Source of the DNA: Thalassospira sp. MCCC 1A03138
Lineage (GTDB): Bacteria; Pseudomonadota; Alphaproteobacteria; Rhodospirillales; Thalassospiraceae
Length of the DNA: 64,000 bases
NCBI RefSeq assembly: GCF_002115785.1
Contig: NZ_JFJY01000001.1
Span: 62,001 to 126,000, forward strand
Direction of reading: 5' to 3'
The position numbers and the translations under genes are program-made. Below the pieces are notes generated by a model. The model did no database searches. It saw only the letters and a list, made by a program, of their open reading frames with translations, and was not told the DNA's origin. Positions 18,664 to 29,343 of the stretch are shown in pieces (position 1 is the first letter of the stretch; each line of letters begins with the position of its first letter).

Positions 18664-19566
18664 ATGACCGTACAGCCTGTTCTTCAGTTTCATCACCGAT
18701 CTGTTGCCATTACGGTATTGGTGTTTTGTGCAGTCGTGATTGTCGCTATGACGCCACACGCAAAAGCCGCTGCGATCAATGATGTGCAGAAAATCGACAT
18801 ACCATCTCAACCTTATCCGATAAGCGGACTGCGGCAGCGTTTGATTGACGCGGGAAAAGCCATTCCCGAAGTCGACAGCAGCCTGCAATTCGATATTCCA
18901 GGCCTCTATTACCCGCCAATGGACGGACATACCAAAACCGCTGCGGTGATTGTTGTCCCCGATTGTGATGATCGCTTTCCGGAAGACTGGATTGACGCCC
19001 TACATGATGCAGGCCTTGCCGTTCTTCGCATATCGCCCGGAAAAGCCCACCCTTCGCAAAGCTATTGCACGGCCGGAACACTTGATAATCCGAAGCATGG
19101 GGTTACCTACTGGGCCTTTGATGCCCTAAGCGCGCTTGATTTTCTGGCAGGGCAAAACGGCATCGACCCGGACCGGATTGCGATTTTCGGTTACGGATAT
19201 GGTGCCGCCGCCGCACAATTTGCAATCTATCGACATGGTCACGCCAAACGATTTGATCACCATTTCGTCTCGATGGTGGGACTGCGTGCCCAATGCATGT
19301 CGGAAATGGATAATTTCGTTCCCGCATTGCTGGTGACGGTAAAGGGGGATCGGCTTAACCCACCGGCATGGTGCCAGTGGCGGATGGACCGGGACCTGCG
19401 CGCAGATCGCGAACCGGTAATGTTTGAGATGCTTCAAAGTGATGAAACACCTGAAAAACAAGCGACTCGCAAATTTCTGAAAGTAGAAACCGAACCACAG
19501 ACAACTGCCCTGATCATGGATTTCTTGCGTAAAACTGGAATAATTCTCAAGGGCGATAAACCTTGA
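18664..19566 (+). CDS. Exported alpha/beta-hydrolase-fold protein lacking the nucleophile serine
   Basis: From the ATG at 18664 (AAGGGG about 10 bases upstream) there are 300 residues; a TTG at 18643 is possible. The N-terminus has a hydrophobic stretch ending in a likely signal-peptidase site (PHAKAAA). The rest resembles dienelactone-hydrolase-like alpha/beta hydrolases: VIVVPDCDDRFPEDWIDALH, GVTYWAFDALSALDFLAGQ and GIDPDRIAIFGYGYGAAAAQ. The nucleophile elbow should read G-x-S/C-x-G but reads G-Y-G-Y-G, so the catalytic residue appears to be lost. It may be a binding or pseudoenzyme protein of the periplasm. It stands alone between leuA and the mre genes. Confidence 0.75.
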   Translation: MTVQPVLQFHHRSVAITVLVFCAVVIVAMTPHAKAAAINDVQKIDIPSQPYPISGLRQRLIDAGKAIPEVDSSLQFDIPGLYYPPMDGHTKTAAVIVVPDCDDRFPEDWIDALHDAGLAVLRISPGKAHPSQSYCTAGTLDNPKHGVTYWAFDALSALDFLAGQNGIDPDRIAIFGYGYGAAAAQFAIYRHGHAKRFDHHFVSMVGLRAQCMSEMDNFVPALLVTVKGDRLNPPAWCQWRMDRDLRADREPVMFEMLQSDETPEKQATRKFLKVETEPQTTALIMDFLRKTGIILKGDKP

Positions 19567-19730
19567 ATGAAAACGCCAACACCATATGGCGGATCATCTT
19601 TTTGCATCTTATTTCAAGTCTTGTGACCCGTCTTAATTATTCCTCAATTCCCTGAGCAGATTATTCGTGCATCGACTGGCGCGTTACGCTATCAAAGCCG
19701 GTACATTCGTATTCAAGATTTTACTATTAA

Positions 19731-20789
<1,059 letters not shown>

Positions 20790-20914
20790 GGCGAAATGGC
20801 AAAAAACATCTCACCGGGTCATGTCCTGACTGGACGCGACTCGGTGATTTCGTTAAGGTTGAATATCCCACGGGGATTTCGGGACAACTTTTCTGATCTA
20901 ATGCGGGGAATATA

Positions 20915-21895
20915 GTGGCTCAGCATGGCGGTCCGCAGCAGCGTATCTTTTCGCCGTTACGTACGGCGCTTCACCGCTTCGCCTTCATCCTTCTGATCGT
21001 TTCGGCGTTTGGCCTTATGCTTCTGGGCAAGGCTGATACCGTTCTGATCGAAAGAATACGAGCTGCTTCGGCCGATCTTGTATCCCCGATCATGAATGTT
21101 GTTTCCCGTCCCGCCGCCAGCATCAACGAGCTGACGGAACAGGCGACCAATATCTTCAATCTCTATGAACAGAACGAACGCCTGCGTCGCGAAAACCGCG
21201 AATTGCTGGCGTGGCAGCAGGTTGCCCGTAATCTGGCGCATGAAAATGCCCGCCTGCGCGACCTTGCCGATTATACAAGCCCGCCGCCATTGCGCCTTGT
21301 CACCACCCGCGTGATTGCCGATATGGGCGGTGCCTATGCACACAGCCTGATGGTATCGGCCGGTTCGCGCGATGGCGTGATCAAAGGACAGGCAGTTATG
21401 TCCGACGAAGGGCTTGTCGGACGTGTTGCCGAAGCAGGCTATCAGGCTTCACGCGTTCTGTTGATTACAGACATCAATTCACGCGTCCCGGTGATTGTTG
21501 AAAATTCGCGTGACCGTGCGTTTCTGTCGGGCGACAACACAGACCGCCCGCTTTTGACCTTCCTGACTGCGGATGCGGCGGTTGCGCCGGGCGATCGCAT
21601 TCTGACATCCGGTCATGGTGGTGCCTTCCCGCCTGGCATTCCGGTTGGTGTCGTTTCATCCGTTTCGGAAAATGCTGTGCGTGTCGCGCCACTGTTCCGC
21701 CGCCACCAACTTGAATATCTGCGCGTCGCGGATTATGGCCTGCAAGGCATCCTGAGCGATCAGGTCATGCGCCGTGATCAGCAGAATGATGGCGTTATCC
21801 CCAACGGGGTTGGCATCGTACCCAATGACGGGAACGATGCAGCAGCAAATATGCCAACGGTCGGCCCCGCACAGCCAACGGATCGACTTCCGTGA
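20915..21895 (+). CDS. mreC: Rod-shape-determining protein MreC
   Basis: MreC is a bitopic periplasmic scaffold that links MreB to PBP2 and RodA. The GTG at 20915 is the start with CGGGGA upstream, giving 326 residues. A basic N-terminus and one transmembrane helix (about residues 22-42) precede a coiled coil (about 75-110, with NLYEQNERLRRENRELLAWQ). The beta-rich domain follows, with VSAGSRDGVIKGQAVMSDEG and LVGRVAEAG. The last 45 residues are low complexity and rich in Asn, Pro and Gly. The stop overlaps the mreD GTG start, indicating coupling. Confidence 0.96.
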   Translation: MAQHGGPQQRIFSPLRTALHRFAFILLIVSAFGLMLLGKADTVLIERIRAASADLVSPIMNVVSRPAASINELTEQATNIFNLYEQNERLRRENRELLAWQQVARNLAHENARLRDLADYTSPPPLRLVTTRVIADMGGAYAHSLMVSAGSRDGVIKGQAVMSDEGLVGRVAEAGYQASRVLLITDINSRVPVIVENSRDRAFLSGDNTDRPLLTFLTADAAVAPGDRILTSGHGGAFPPGIPVGVVSSVSENAVRVAPLFRRHQLEYLRVADYGLQGILSDQVMRRDQQNDGVIPNGVGIVPNDGNDAAANMPTVGPAQPTDRLP

Positions 21896-22407
21896 AGCCC
21901 GGTGTCTGGCACAGGCTGGATGTCATTGCGCGAGGCTTATTTCCGGCATTCAGCGTTTTCATTCTGTTGCTGTTTAATCTGCTGCCGATCAGCGTGCCAT
22001 TGCTCAGCACCGCATCACCTGCATTGCCTTTGATGGCTGTATTCTACTGGTCGGTGAACCGCCCGGATTTGCTAACCGCGCTGACGGCATTCTTTCTTGG
22101 ACTGTTGCAGGATTTGCTGACAGGCCTGCCCCTTGGTGTCAGCTCGCTGGTCTTGCTGCTCGTGCAGACCGGATCTGCAAGCCAGGGTCGTTTTTTCCAT
22201 AACAAGCCGTTCAGCGTAATGTGGTGGGGCTTTGCATTGGTCGCGATCCCGGCACTGCTGGTTCAGTGGCTTTTGAGTTCGGCATTAATCGGGGCCTTCT
22301 TGCCGATCAAGTCGACATTGATTAGCTATGTACTGACTGCGGCACTTTTCCCGCTTGTTGCATGGGTTCTGGCACGGGCGCAAAATACGCTTCTGCGCCA
22401 TATCTAG
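21892..22407 (+). CDS. mreD: Rod-shape-determining membrane protein MreD
   Basis: A 171-residue polytopic inner-membrane protein of the elongasome. Five or six hydrophobic segments cover most of the sequence. LTALTAFFLGLLQDLLTGLP is the conserved MreD motif with the acidic residue in a membrane helix. The start is the GTG at 21892, overlapping the mreC stop in GTGA. It lies in its usual place between mreC and mrdA. Confidence 0.93.
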   Translation: MKPGVWHRLDVIARGLFPAFSVFILLLFNLLPISVPLLSTASPALPLMAVFYWSVNRPDLLTALTAFFLGLLQDLLTGLPLGVSSLVLLLVQTGSASQGRFFHNKPFSVMWWGFALVAIPALLVQWLLSSALIGAFLPIKSTLISYVLTAALFPLVAWVLARAQNTLLRHI

Positions 22408-22560
22408 AACAGCACCAGCTGGATCAATATTGATGTTTTGGCAATAGCTACCGGCTATGCTTGAAAGACAGTTTTCAACATGCACCGCACAGGATAAAAC
22501 GGGCACGCAAGTTTCCGGAATTCCGGCGGGGCACTCCGACCAGCAGGTTTGACGACGCCG

Positions 22561-24477
22561 ATGTGGCACCGTGACTCAGACAGATATCGCATGTTTACCC
22601 GCCGCGCCCTGATGCTCGGCGCGGGGCAGGGTATATTGCTGACCGGTCTTGCCGCACGCATGTACTATCTGCAGGTAATGGAAAGCGACCGTTACCGGGT
22701 GCTTGCCGATGAAAACCGGATATCCCATCGCCTTTTGCCGCCACCGCGCGGCCTGATTACCGACCGTTTTGGTGCTCCGGTCGCGGTAAACCGGCAGAAC
22801 TATCACATCATGATCGTTCGCGAACAGGCACAGGATGTTCGGCGTACCCTTGAAATACTCGGTCAGATCATCGAGCTTGGCCCCGACACGATTGAACGGG
22901 TTGAACGTGACGTCGCGCGCAGACGATCCTTTGTCCCGGTTACGGTCCGCGACAATTTAACTTGGGAAGAAGTTGCACGCGTCGGCGTTAATGCCCCGGA
23001 CCTACCCGGCCTGATCATTGATGCCGGTCGTTCGCGCGATTATCCCGAAGGTCCTCATCTGGCGCATACTTTGGGCTATGTGGCGGCCGTGTCGGAAAAA
23101 GAACTGACCGGCGATCCATTGCTTGAACTGCCCGGGTTCCGGATTGGCAAAAGCGGGATCGAGAAAGTTTACGATCTGGCACTTCGCGGCAGTGCCGGCA
23201 CCAGCCAAGTCGAAGTCAATGCACTTGGCCGTGTCATCCGCGAACTTGACCGCGAAGAAGGCGACAGTGGCAACACGGTTGTCATGACCCTTGATCTTGA
23301 ATTGCAGCGTTACGCCAACCAGCGCCTGTCAAACAAGGAAAGCGCATCTGCCGTTGTGCTTGATATTCATAACGGCGAAGTGCTTGCGATGGCATCGCAT
23401 CCGACATACGACCCGAACGCCTTTACCAACGGCATTTCGCACAAACTTTGGAACAGTCTGGTCAACAACGAATACGCACCACTGTCTAACAAGGCCGTCA
23501 CCGGTACCTATGCACCGGGTTCGACATTCAAGATGTGTGTCGCCCTTGCCGGACTTGAAGCCGGTGTGGTTACAGCCAATCAGCGCTTCTTCTGCCCGGG
23601 TCATCTTGATCTTGGCAATGCACGGTTCCATTGCTGGAAACGTGGCGGGCATGGCTGGGTCGATATGCATGACTCGATGAAACATTCCTGCGATGTTTAT
23701 TACTATGAAATATCGCAAAAGATCGGCATCGACCGCATCGCCGCCATGGCCAATAAACTGGGCCTTGGCGAATTGACCGGCATTGACCTGCCCAATGAAC
23801 GTTCCGGCCTGATTCCGACCAAGGACTGGAAGGAAATCCAGCTCGGCAAACGCTGGCAGGGTGGTGAAACCCTGATTTCGTCAATCGGTCAGGGATACGT
23901 TCTGGCAACACCGTTGCAACTGGCGACCATGGTTGCACGCATTGCATCGGGCAAGGCTGTTAAGCCGCACCTGACACGCGATCATGTAACCGCAGAAGGC
24001 ATCACCAGCCGGGCGAGTGAGGAATTCCCCGAACTTCAGGTCAACCGTGCCCATCTCGCGCGTATTCGCGACGGCATGAATGGTGTCACCAACGAATTGC
24101 GCGGCACGGCACATCGGTCGCGGATTGATATCAAGGGCATGGAGATGGCCGGAAAAACCGGCACCAGTCAGGTCCGCCGCATTACCATGCGCGAACGCCA
24201 GACCACCGGGGTTCTTGATAACGCCGATCTGCCGTGGAAATACCGTGACCATGCGCTGTTTGTTGCCTTTGCGCCGGTTGATAATCCGCGCTATGCCTGC
24301 GCGGTTGTTGTTGATCACGGCGGATCCGGTTCAGGCATCGCCGCACCGATTGCGCGTGACATTCTGATCAAGGCGCAGGAACTGAAATCCGCACGCCCGG
24401 GGATATCGGCAGCCAACATTCAATCCACCGCGCAATTGTCGCGCCCGTCACAGACAGACCGCGAAGAAGAAGGCTAG
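22561..24477 (+). CDS. mrdA: Penicillin-binding protein 2 (peptidoglycan transpeptidase)
   Basis: PBP2 cross-links peptidoglycan during cell elongation, working with RodA. From the ATG at 22561 there are 638 residues; a TTG at 22549 is an alternative with no clearly better ribosome site. One N-terminal membrane helix is followed by the pedestal domain (PPRGLITDRFGAPVAVN) and the transpeptidase domain. The active-site motifs are SxxK in APGSTFKM, SxN-like SCD in HSCDVYYYEI, and KTGT in AGKTGTSQV. The C-terminus is an extended hydrophilic tail. It ends 4 bases before rodA. Confidence 0.96.
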   Translation: MWHRDSDRYRMFTRRALMLGAGQGILLTGLAARMYYLQVMESDRYRVLADENRISHRLLPPPRGLITDRFGAPVAVNRQNYHIMIVREQAQDVRRTLEILGQIIELGPDTIERVERDVARRRSFVPVTVRDNLTWEEVARVGVNAPDLPGLIIDAGRSRDYPEGPHLAHTLGYVAAVSEKELTGDPLLELPGFRIGKSGIEKVYDLALRGSAGTSQVEVNALGRVIRELDREEGDSGNTVVMTLDLELQRYANQRLSNKESASAVVLDIHNGEVLAMASHPTYDPNAFTNGISHKLWNSLVNNEYAPLSNKAVTGTYAPGSTFKMCVALAGLEAGVVTANQRFFCPGHLDLGNARFHCWKRGGHGWVDMHDSMKHSCDVYYYEISQKIGIDRIAAMANKLGLGELTGIDLPNERSGLIPTKDWKEIQLGKRWQGGETLISSIGQGYVLATPLQLATMVARIASGKAVKPHLTRDHVTAEGITSRASEEFPELQVNRAHLARIRDGMNGVTNELRGTAHRSRIDIKGMEMAGKTGTSQVRRITMRERQTTGVLDNADLPWKYRDHALFVAFAPVDNPRYACAVVVDHGGSGSGIAAPIARDILIKAQELKSARPGISAANIQSTAQLSRPSQTDREEEG

Positions 24478-24481
24478 AGCG

Positions 24482-25645
24482 ATGGCAAGCCGCAGATATC
24501 GTATCGGCGAAGATCCGGATTACGTGCCAATCGGTCGCCGTCTTTTAATGCTTAACTGGACGCTGGTATTGCTGATTTCCGCACTGTCGGGGATCGGTTT
24601 TGCCATGTTGTATTCGGCTGCCAACGGTTCGGTTGAACCATGGGCGGAACGTCAGATGATGCGTTTTGCGGTTGGTGCCCTCCTGATGATTGGCATCGCG
24701 GTTACGGATGTCCGTGTCTGGCTGAAACTTGCCTATTTTTCCTATTTCGTCGCGCTGATCCTTCTGATCGGGGTTGAAATCAAGGGGGATATTGGCATGG
24801 GGGCGCAACGCTGGATCAATCTTGGTTTCTTCCAGTTGCAACCATCCGAACTGATGAAAATCTCGCTTGTGCTGGCACTTGCGCGTTATTTCCACGGCCT
24901 GACTGTCGAAGAAGTGGGACGCATCCCGCTTTTGATACCGCCACTTTTAATGGTTCTGGCTCCTGCGGCACTGGTGCTGCGCCAGCCTGATCTGGGTACT
25001 GCCCTATTGCTGATTGCCGGTGGCGGCGTCATCTTCTGGCTTGCCGGGGTTCGGATGTGGAAATTCGCCCTGATACTTGGCGCGGTTCTGGCAATCATTC
25101 CCATAGGCTGGCAGTTTCTGCGCGATTATCAAAAGAACCGCGTTCTGACGTTCCTGAACCCTGAAAATGATCCGCTTGGCGCGGGCTATCACATTACCCA
25201 GTCAAAGATTGCCCTTGGGTCGGGCGGCCTGTTTGGCAAGGGTTATATGCTGGGATCGCAAAGCCATTTGAACTTCCTGCCGGAAAAACAGACCGACTTT
25301 ATCTTTACCATGCTGGGTGAAGAGTTCGGGCTGGTTGGCGGATTGGCCTTGTTACTGCTTTATACCATGGTGATCATGTATGGTTATGTGATTGCGCTTC
25401 GGTGCCGCAACCAGTTCGGTCGCCTTGTCGCAATCGGGATCACCTCGACCTTTTTCCTGTATGTCTTCATCAACATCGCCATGGTAATGGGACTTATCCC
25501 TGTGGTCGGTGTTCCGTTGCCGCTGGTATCGTATGGCGGCACGGTGATGATGACCATTCTTGTCAGCTTTGGCCTTCTGATGAGTGTATCAATCCACCGC
25601 GATATACGGATTTCAAGACAGGGAAATGACGACGGCCGTCAATAG
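24482..25645 (+). CDS. rodA: Peptidoglycan glycosyltransferase RodA (SEDS family)
   Basis: RodA polymerises lipid II into glycan strands in the elongasome. The 387 residues form about ten membrane helices. SEDS signatures include the GMGAQRWINLGFFQLQPSEL motif, RQPDLGTALLLIAGG with the catalytic-site Asp, and the C-terminal GVPLPLVSYGGTVMM. The ATG at 24482 lies 4 bases after mrdA. It ends 8 bases from the convergent cyclase gene at 25654, with no obvious terminator between them. Confidence 0.97.
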   Translation: MASRRYRIGEDPDYVPIGRRLLMLNWTLVLLISALSGIGFAMLYSAANGSVEPWAERQMMRFAVGALLMIGIAVTDVRVWLKLAYFSYFVALILLIGVEIKGDIGMGAQRWINLGFFQLQPSELMKISLVLALARYFHGLTVEEVGRIPLLIPPLLMVLAPAALVLRQPDLGTALLLIAGGGVIFWLAGVRMWKFALILGAVLAIIPIGWQFLRDYQKNRVLTFLNPENDPLGAGYHITQSKIALGSGGLFGKGYMLGSQSHLNFLPEKQTDFIFTMLGEEFGLVGGLALLLLYTMVIMYGYVIALRCRNQFGRLVAIGITSTFFLYVFINIAMVMGLIPVVGVPLPLVSYGGTVMMTILVSFGLLMSVSIHRDIRISRQGNDDGRQ

Positions 25646-25653
25646 CCCCCAAC

Positions 25654-27102
25654 TCAGGCGCTGATCTGATCGGCCAGATTGACAAGATCGACAGGCACAC
25701 AGCGATTTCGCCCTGTTTCCTTGGCTTGATAAAGTGCGGCATCGACCAGCGAATAAAGAATGTCGGCAACGTCTGTGTTTTCGTGGGATTTCAGCAATGC
25801 AACGTTTTTGGCAACTTGCGCACCCAATTTGCCAACCGTCCCCTGTGCAGGCAGGGATATCACCCCGAAACTTGACGTGTAGCTCAAATGCTTGCCGCCG
25901 AAGGCAACAGCATCATGTTCAACCGCGCTCCGAAGACGCTCTGCAAGGACCATGGCACCTTCCGCCCCCTCCCCCGGAAGAAGAACCGCAAACTCCTCCC
26001 CGCCCAGTCGTGCGGGTAAATCGATATCGCGCAGGCTGCTTTTCAAAAGCTTTGCCAGTGATACCAGAACTGCATCACCTGCCTGATGACCATAGGTATC
26101 GTTCAACAGCTTGAACCTGTCGATATCGAGCAGGATGATGCTCATCGGCGTATCGCGGCGTTTCCAGATTGACAGGTTTTCCTCAAGACGCACCATAAAG
26201 ACACGACGGTTGGCAAGACCGGTCAAAGGGTCGGTTGATGCCAGAACTTCAAGCTTGCCCATGGCTTCATTCAATTCACGCGTCCGGCTTTCAACCCGTG
26301 TTTCCAGATTGACATTGGCATCCTGCAAATCATCACGCGCGCGCTGCAGCTGCCCGATTTGCCCCCGTATCATGCCAAAAAGACCGACAGTAACCGAACT
26401 CAGCAATTGGACTTCATCGTCATGACGATAGGTTGGCGGCATTTCCAATGACCGCTTCACATCCATCGGATCGGAATTGACAATGTAATAGGCAAGCTTC
26501 ACCAGCGGGCGGGAGAAAACAACATAACTTAGCGCAGCGAATACTGCAGCCATGGCGACGGCGAAAACCATGTTGGCCAAAAATGACCAAGCAGACCGGG
26601 ACATGAACGCGGTTACATATACCTGTGGGTTCAGGCCAACGACCAGCGTTCCCATTGAATTATCTGACGAGTTGGCCGTTTGTTGAAGCGGGATTTCAAG
26701 TTGCTTCAAACCGCCGAACAACTTTTCCGCCCATCGCGAGGTTGGTATCTCTCCCACCGGACGTCGAACCTGATAAAGAACGTAGCCATCCTGAAGCTGA
26801 ATTTTGACACTGGAAACAGACCTTTGCAGCATCATGCCGCGCGCCATGGCCTCCGCCAATGCCGCGTCCTTTTTTGTCACGGCTTCGGTTGCAACGGGAA
26901 TACTACTATCGACAACGCGCTGATTGGCCTGATGATAGACACCCCCAAGCCATTGATAGTCGCTGAAAATCTGAAACGCCGTGATCGCAAGGCCAAGTAG
27001 CATTGCGGCAAACAGGGAATATTTAAGCTGCCTTGTCGCAACAGAACTGCCAAGCTTCAGTCCAGACAGGTCCTGAACGGTATCCTTTCCTGTCTTAGAC
27101 AC
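25654..27102 (-). CDS. Membrane diguanylate cyclase with periplasmic domain
   Basis: A 482-residue GGDEF protein. Helices at about residues 28-48 and 175-197 enclose a periplasmic domain of about 125 residues. A HAMP-like segment and a coiled coil (LQRARDDLQDANVNLETRVE) connect to the GGDEF domain, with active loop GGEEF. The RxxD inhibition site is intact as RDID, five residues before it. GTG start at 27102 with AAAGGG 6 bases upstream. The gene follows a periplasmic binding protein by 30 bases and no ABC transporter is nearby. Inference: the binding protein presents a ligand to the periplasmic domain to control c-di-GMP synthesis. Confidence 0.92.
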   Translation of the reverse strand: MSKTGKDTVQDLSGLKLGSSVATRQLKYSLFAAMLLGLAITAFQIFSDYQWLGGVYHQANQRVVDSSIPVATEAVTKKDAALAEAMARGMMLQRSVSSVKIQLQDGYVLYQVRRPVGEIPTSRWAEKLFGGLKQLEIPLQQTANSSDNSMGTLVVGLNPQVYVTAFMSRSAWSFLANMVFAVAMAAVFAALSYVVFSRPLVKLAYYIVNSDPMDVKRSLEMPPTYRHDDEVQLLSSVTVGLFGMIRGQIGQLQRARDDLQDANVNLETRVESRTRELNEAMGKLEVLASTDPLTGLANRRVFMVRLEENLSIWKRRDTPMSIILLDIDRFKLLNDTYGHQAGDAVLVSLAKLLKSSLRDIDLPARLGGEEFAVLLPGEGAEGAMVLAERLRSAVEHDAVAFGGKHLSYTSSFGVISLPAQGTVGKLGAQVAKNVALLKSHENTDVADILYSLVDAALYQAKETGRNRCVPVDLVNLADQISA

Positions 27103-27132
27103 ACGGCACCCTTTCCATTAAAGACAGTCCAA

Positions 27133-28278
27133 TCAGCGCGACGGTATTGGCCAATCACGTTCCTGCGCCGAATTCAGTTCCTCGATCCTGAACCGATAGT
27201 CCCTTTGTTCCGGTTTGTTGACAAGACTGAACTGTGAAAAATCAATCTTCTCCCAGTTGCGGTCTCCAAGAACCTGCTGGTAGGTCTTGATATTGTCTCG
27301 CGTTATTGCCTGCATCCGGAAAGGCACATTGGGATTTTTCCGCAATTTTTCAATGCCTTCAAGATAGTCTTTTAACAATACTATAATCCATCCACCGGCC
27401 AGAAAATGCCCGCCATGCGTCATTGTCATTTTGCCATTGGCAACGTTTTTCAGTCCTTCGACGGACCAGTTCAAACCACCAACGAAGACATCCTTCCCCG
27501 GCACTTTTCCGGCTTCTTCAATTGCCTTGATTGCGCCCAAGGCGATACTGTCATTCGCGGCCCATACCGCATCCAGACAGCCCCCCTTGGCAAGCCATTC
27601 CGCAGTCCTGCGATAGGCTTCATCAAATGACCAATTGGCCACCAGACGACGCTGTTCACGAAGCTCGGGATATCTTTCCAGTGCGACATCAAGTCCCTTA
27701 AGCCGTTGCAGTGACGCAGGCGTCAGGCTATCGCCGGCCAGAGACAGCAGACAAAGATTTGTGCTCGCCCCATTACTGTTTGCATGTTGTGCAGCCGTAA
27801 CCAAAGATTGGGCAATTTCAAATCCGGCACGCTCGTTATCGGGTACCAGCGTCGCAATCCAGAAACCAAGCTCTTTACCCGGTCGACCAAATCGCTGTTT
27901 TTGTTCATCGGTCAGATCATTGAGCAGCATAAGAACGGGAATGTTGCGTTCCTGGGCCTCAAGGATGATCCGGGTGCCTTGCTGATGTTCATTAACCGCA
28001 ATGATGTAATCGGGGGGCGGGTTCATGGAAAAAACGCGATTGGCACTTTCGGCCATCTGTTTCCAGTTACGGTTGCTGTCAAAGACAGTCAGCTCAAAAC
28101 CAAACTGGTCGGCTGCGGCCTGCATTGTGTCACGCACATCTTTCCAGAAACCGTGATCACCATGGCCCGGATTTATAAACGCGATACGCGGTACGGCTAA
28201 ACCATCTGTCCCGCTTGCTTCGGCGCGGGATGCGACAAAAAGCAGGCATAATGCGGCAAGCCAACATCCAAGCTTCAA
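27133..28278 (-). CDS. Periplasmic sugar-type binding protein (Peripla_BP_4-like)
   Basis: A 381-residue exported protein with a signal peptide (LAALCLLFVASRAEA). The fold resembles ribose/LuxP-type binding proteins: PRIAFINPGHGDHGFWKDVR, then a first lobe with FELTVFDSNRNWKQM and DYIIAVNEHQQGTRI. The second lobe has CLDAVWAANDSIALGAIKAI and VFVGGLNWSVEGL. The start is a TTG at 28278 with GGGGG upstream. No permease or ATPase gene is in the neighbourhood; the gene runs straight into the membrane cyclase 30 bases downstream. It is therefore more likely a sensor than part of a transporter. The ligand is unknown. Confidence 0.9.
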   Translation of the reverse strand: MKLGCWLAALCLLFVASRAEASGTDGLAVPRIAFINPGHGDHGFWKDVRDTMQAAADQFGFELTVFDSNRNWKQMAESANRVFSMNPPPDYIIAVNEHQQGTRIILEAQERNIPVLMLLNDLTDEQKQRFGRPGKELGFWIATLVPDNERAGFEIAQSLVTAAQHANSNGASTNLCLLSLAGDSLTPASLQRLKGLDVALERYPELREQRRLVANWSFDEAYRRTAEWLAKGGCLDAVWAANDSIALGAIKAIEEAGKVPGKDVFVGGLNWSVEGLKNVANGKMTMTHGGHFLAGGWIIVLLKDYLEGIEKLRKNPNVPFRMQAITRDNIKTYQQVLGDRNWEKIDFSQFSLVNKPEQRDYRFRIEELNSAQERDWPIPSR

Positions 28279-28410
28279 AGATCATTCCCCCGACACCGGT
28301 CACAAGACGTTGGCGCCGCATCAATGCGACAATCGCCTGTTTATTTTCAGTGCCGCCGCAATAACCAATATCGCGGGCAAGGTCAAATCAACTAAGCCCA
28401 TACGTAAGGA

Positions 28411-29154
28411 TCATGATGCCAGTCCCGCACCATCGAAACGCAATAAAACTTCATGCTGAACCGCTCGGAACAGAGCCGCATAGTCCAGATTGACATAGTC
28501 GACCTGCCATTCGACAAGTTTGGCGAAAAGTTCCGCATTGGGCGTATCGATGAAAATCATCGTTTCAAGACCATGGCCTTTTGCTTCCTCTATTGCTTCG
28601 CAGGTCACATTTTCCTCAAGAAACTCGAAAATATGGGCCTGTTCATGATGAATTGCTTGTTCCAGCGAACCGGCGACATGAAGCTGCACATTGCGTTTCA
28701 GATCGGGTGCAATCCGGCGCAGATCTTCGCGGATGGCGGCGGAAAAGGAACTGACAAAAACGTCATTTCCAAAAGCGAAATCATCAAGCATCTCGACAAC
28801 CCTTCCCGTGTCTGCCTGCTTGATCTCGCAATAGATTTTAACCCGTTCCTTCAGTCGGCGCAGAAAATCTTCAAGCCTTGGAACCGGTTCGCCAGCGAAC
28901 GCCGGGTTGAACCAGGCCCCTGCATCCAGCCGGTCAATTTCCGCGCTGGTCATTTCCGCAATGGCACCTGTGCCATCGGTCGTGCGATCAACCGTTTCGT
29001 CATGGATGACATACAGAACATCGTCCGCGGACTGATGCACATCGAACTCGATGAAATCTGCCCCGGCCGCAATAGCACTTTCAGCACTGGCAAAGGTATT
29101 TTCCGGTGCATTGAGGCTGTCGCCACGGTGATAGACAAGTTGTACTGGCTTCAC
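28411..29154 (-). CDS. Glycerophosphodiester phosphodiesterase
   Basis: GDPD enzymes cleave glycerophosphodiesters to glycerol-3-phosphate and an alcohol. The HRGDSLNAPENTFASAESAI motif (catalytic His and the PENT loop) and the metal site IEFDVHQSADDVLYVIHDET are intact, with the second metal Glu in IYCEIKQ. I place the start at the GTG at 29154 because GGAGG lies exactly 5 bases upstream; an ATG at 29166 would place that site inside the gene. This gives 247 residues, no signal peptide, so a cytosolic enzyme. Residues after about 160 are more divergent than in UgpQ. Confidence 0.9.
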   Translation of the reverse strand: MKPVQLVYHRGDSLNAPENTFASAESAIAAGADFIEFDVHQSADDVLYVIHDETVDRTTDGTGAIAEMTSAEIDRLDAGAWFNPAFAGEPVPRLEDFLRRLKERVKIYCEIKQADTGRVVEMLDDFAFGNDVFVSSFSAAIREDLRRIAPDLKRNVQLHVAGSLEQAIHHEQAHIFEFLEENVTCEAIEEAKGHGLETMIFIDTPNAELFAKLVEWQVDYVNLDYAALFRAVQHEVLLRFDGAGLAS

Positions 29155-29343
29155 GGGACCCTCCATATGGCTTGATTGGCCATAGGGAAGGTAGGTCGCA
29201 AGTCGCGCCCCCGGCAAGCATGCCAAGCCAATTTAACCTTACTGTTACGTTGCGAAACTGCTTCCGGAAGAAATCAGGCAAAATCATCACGATGCATCCC
29301 GCTATCAGCAGGGTGCCGTGAAGTCGCTGAAAAGAAACCCCGT

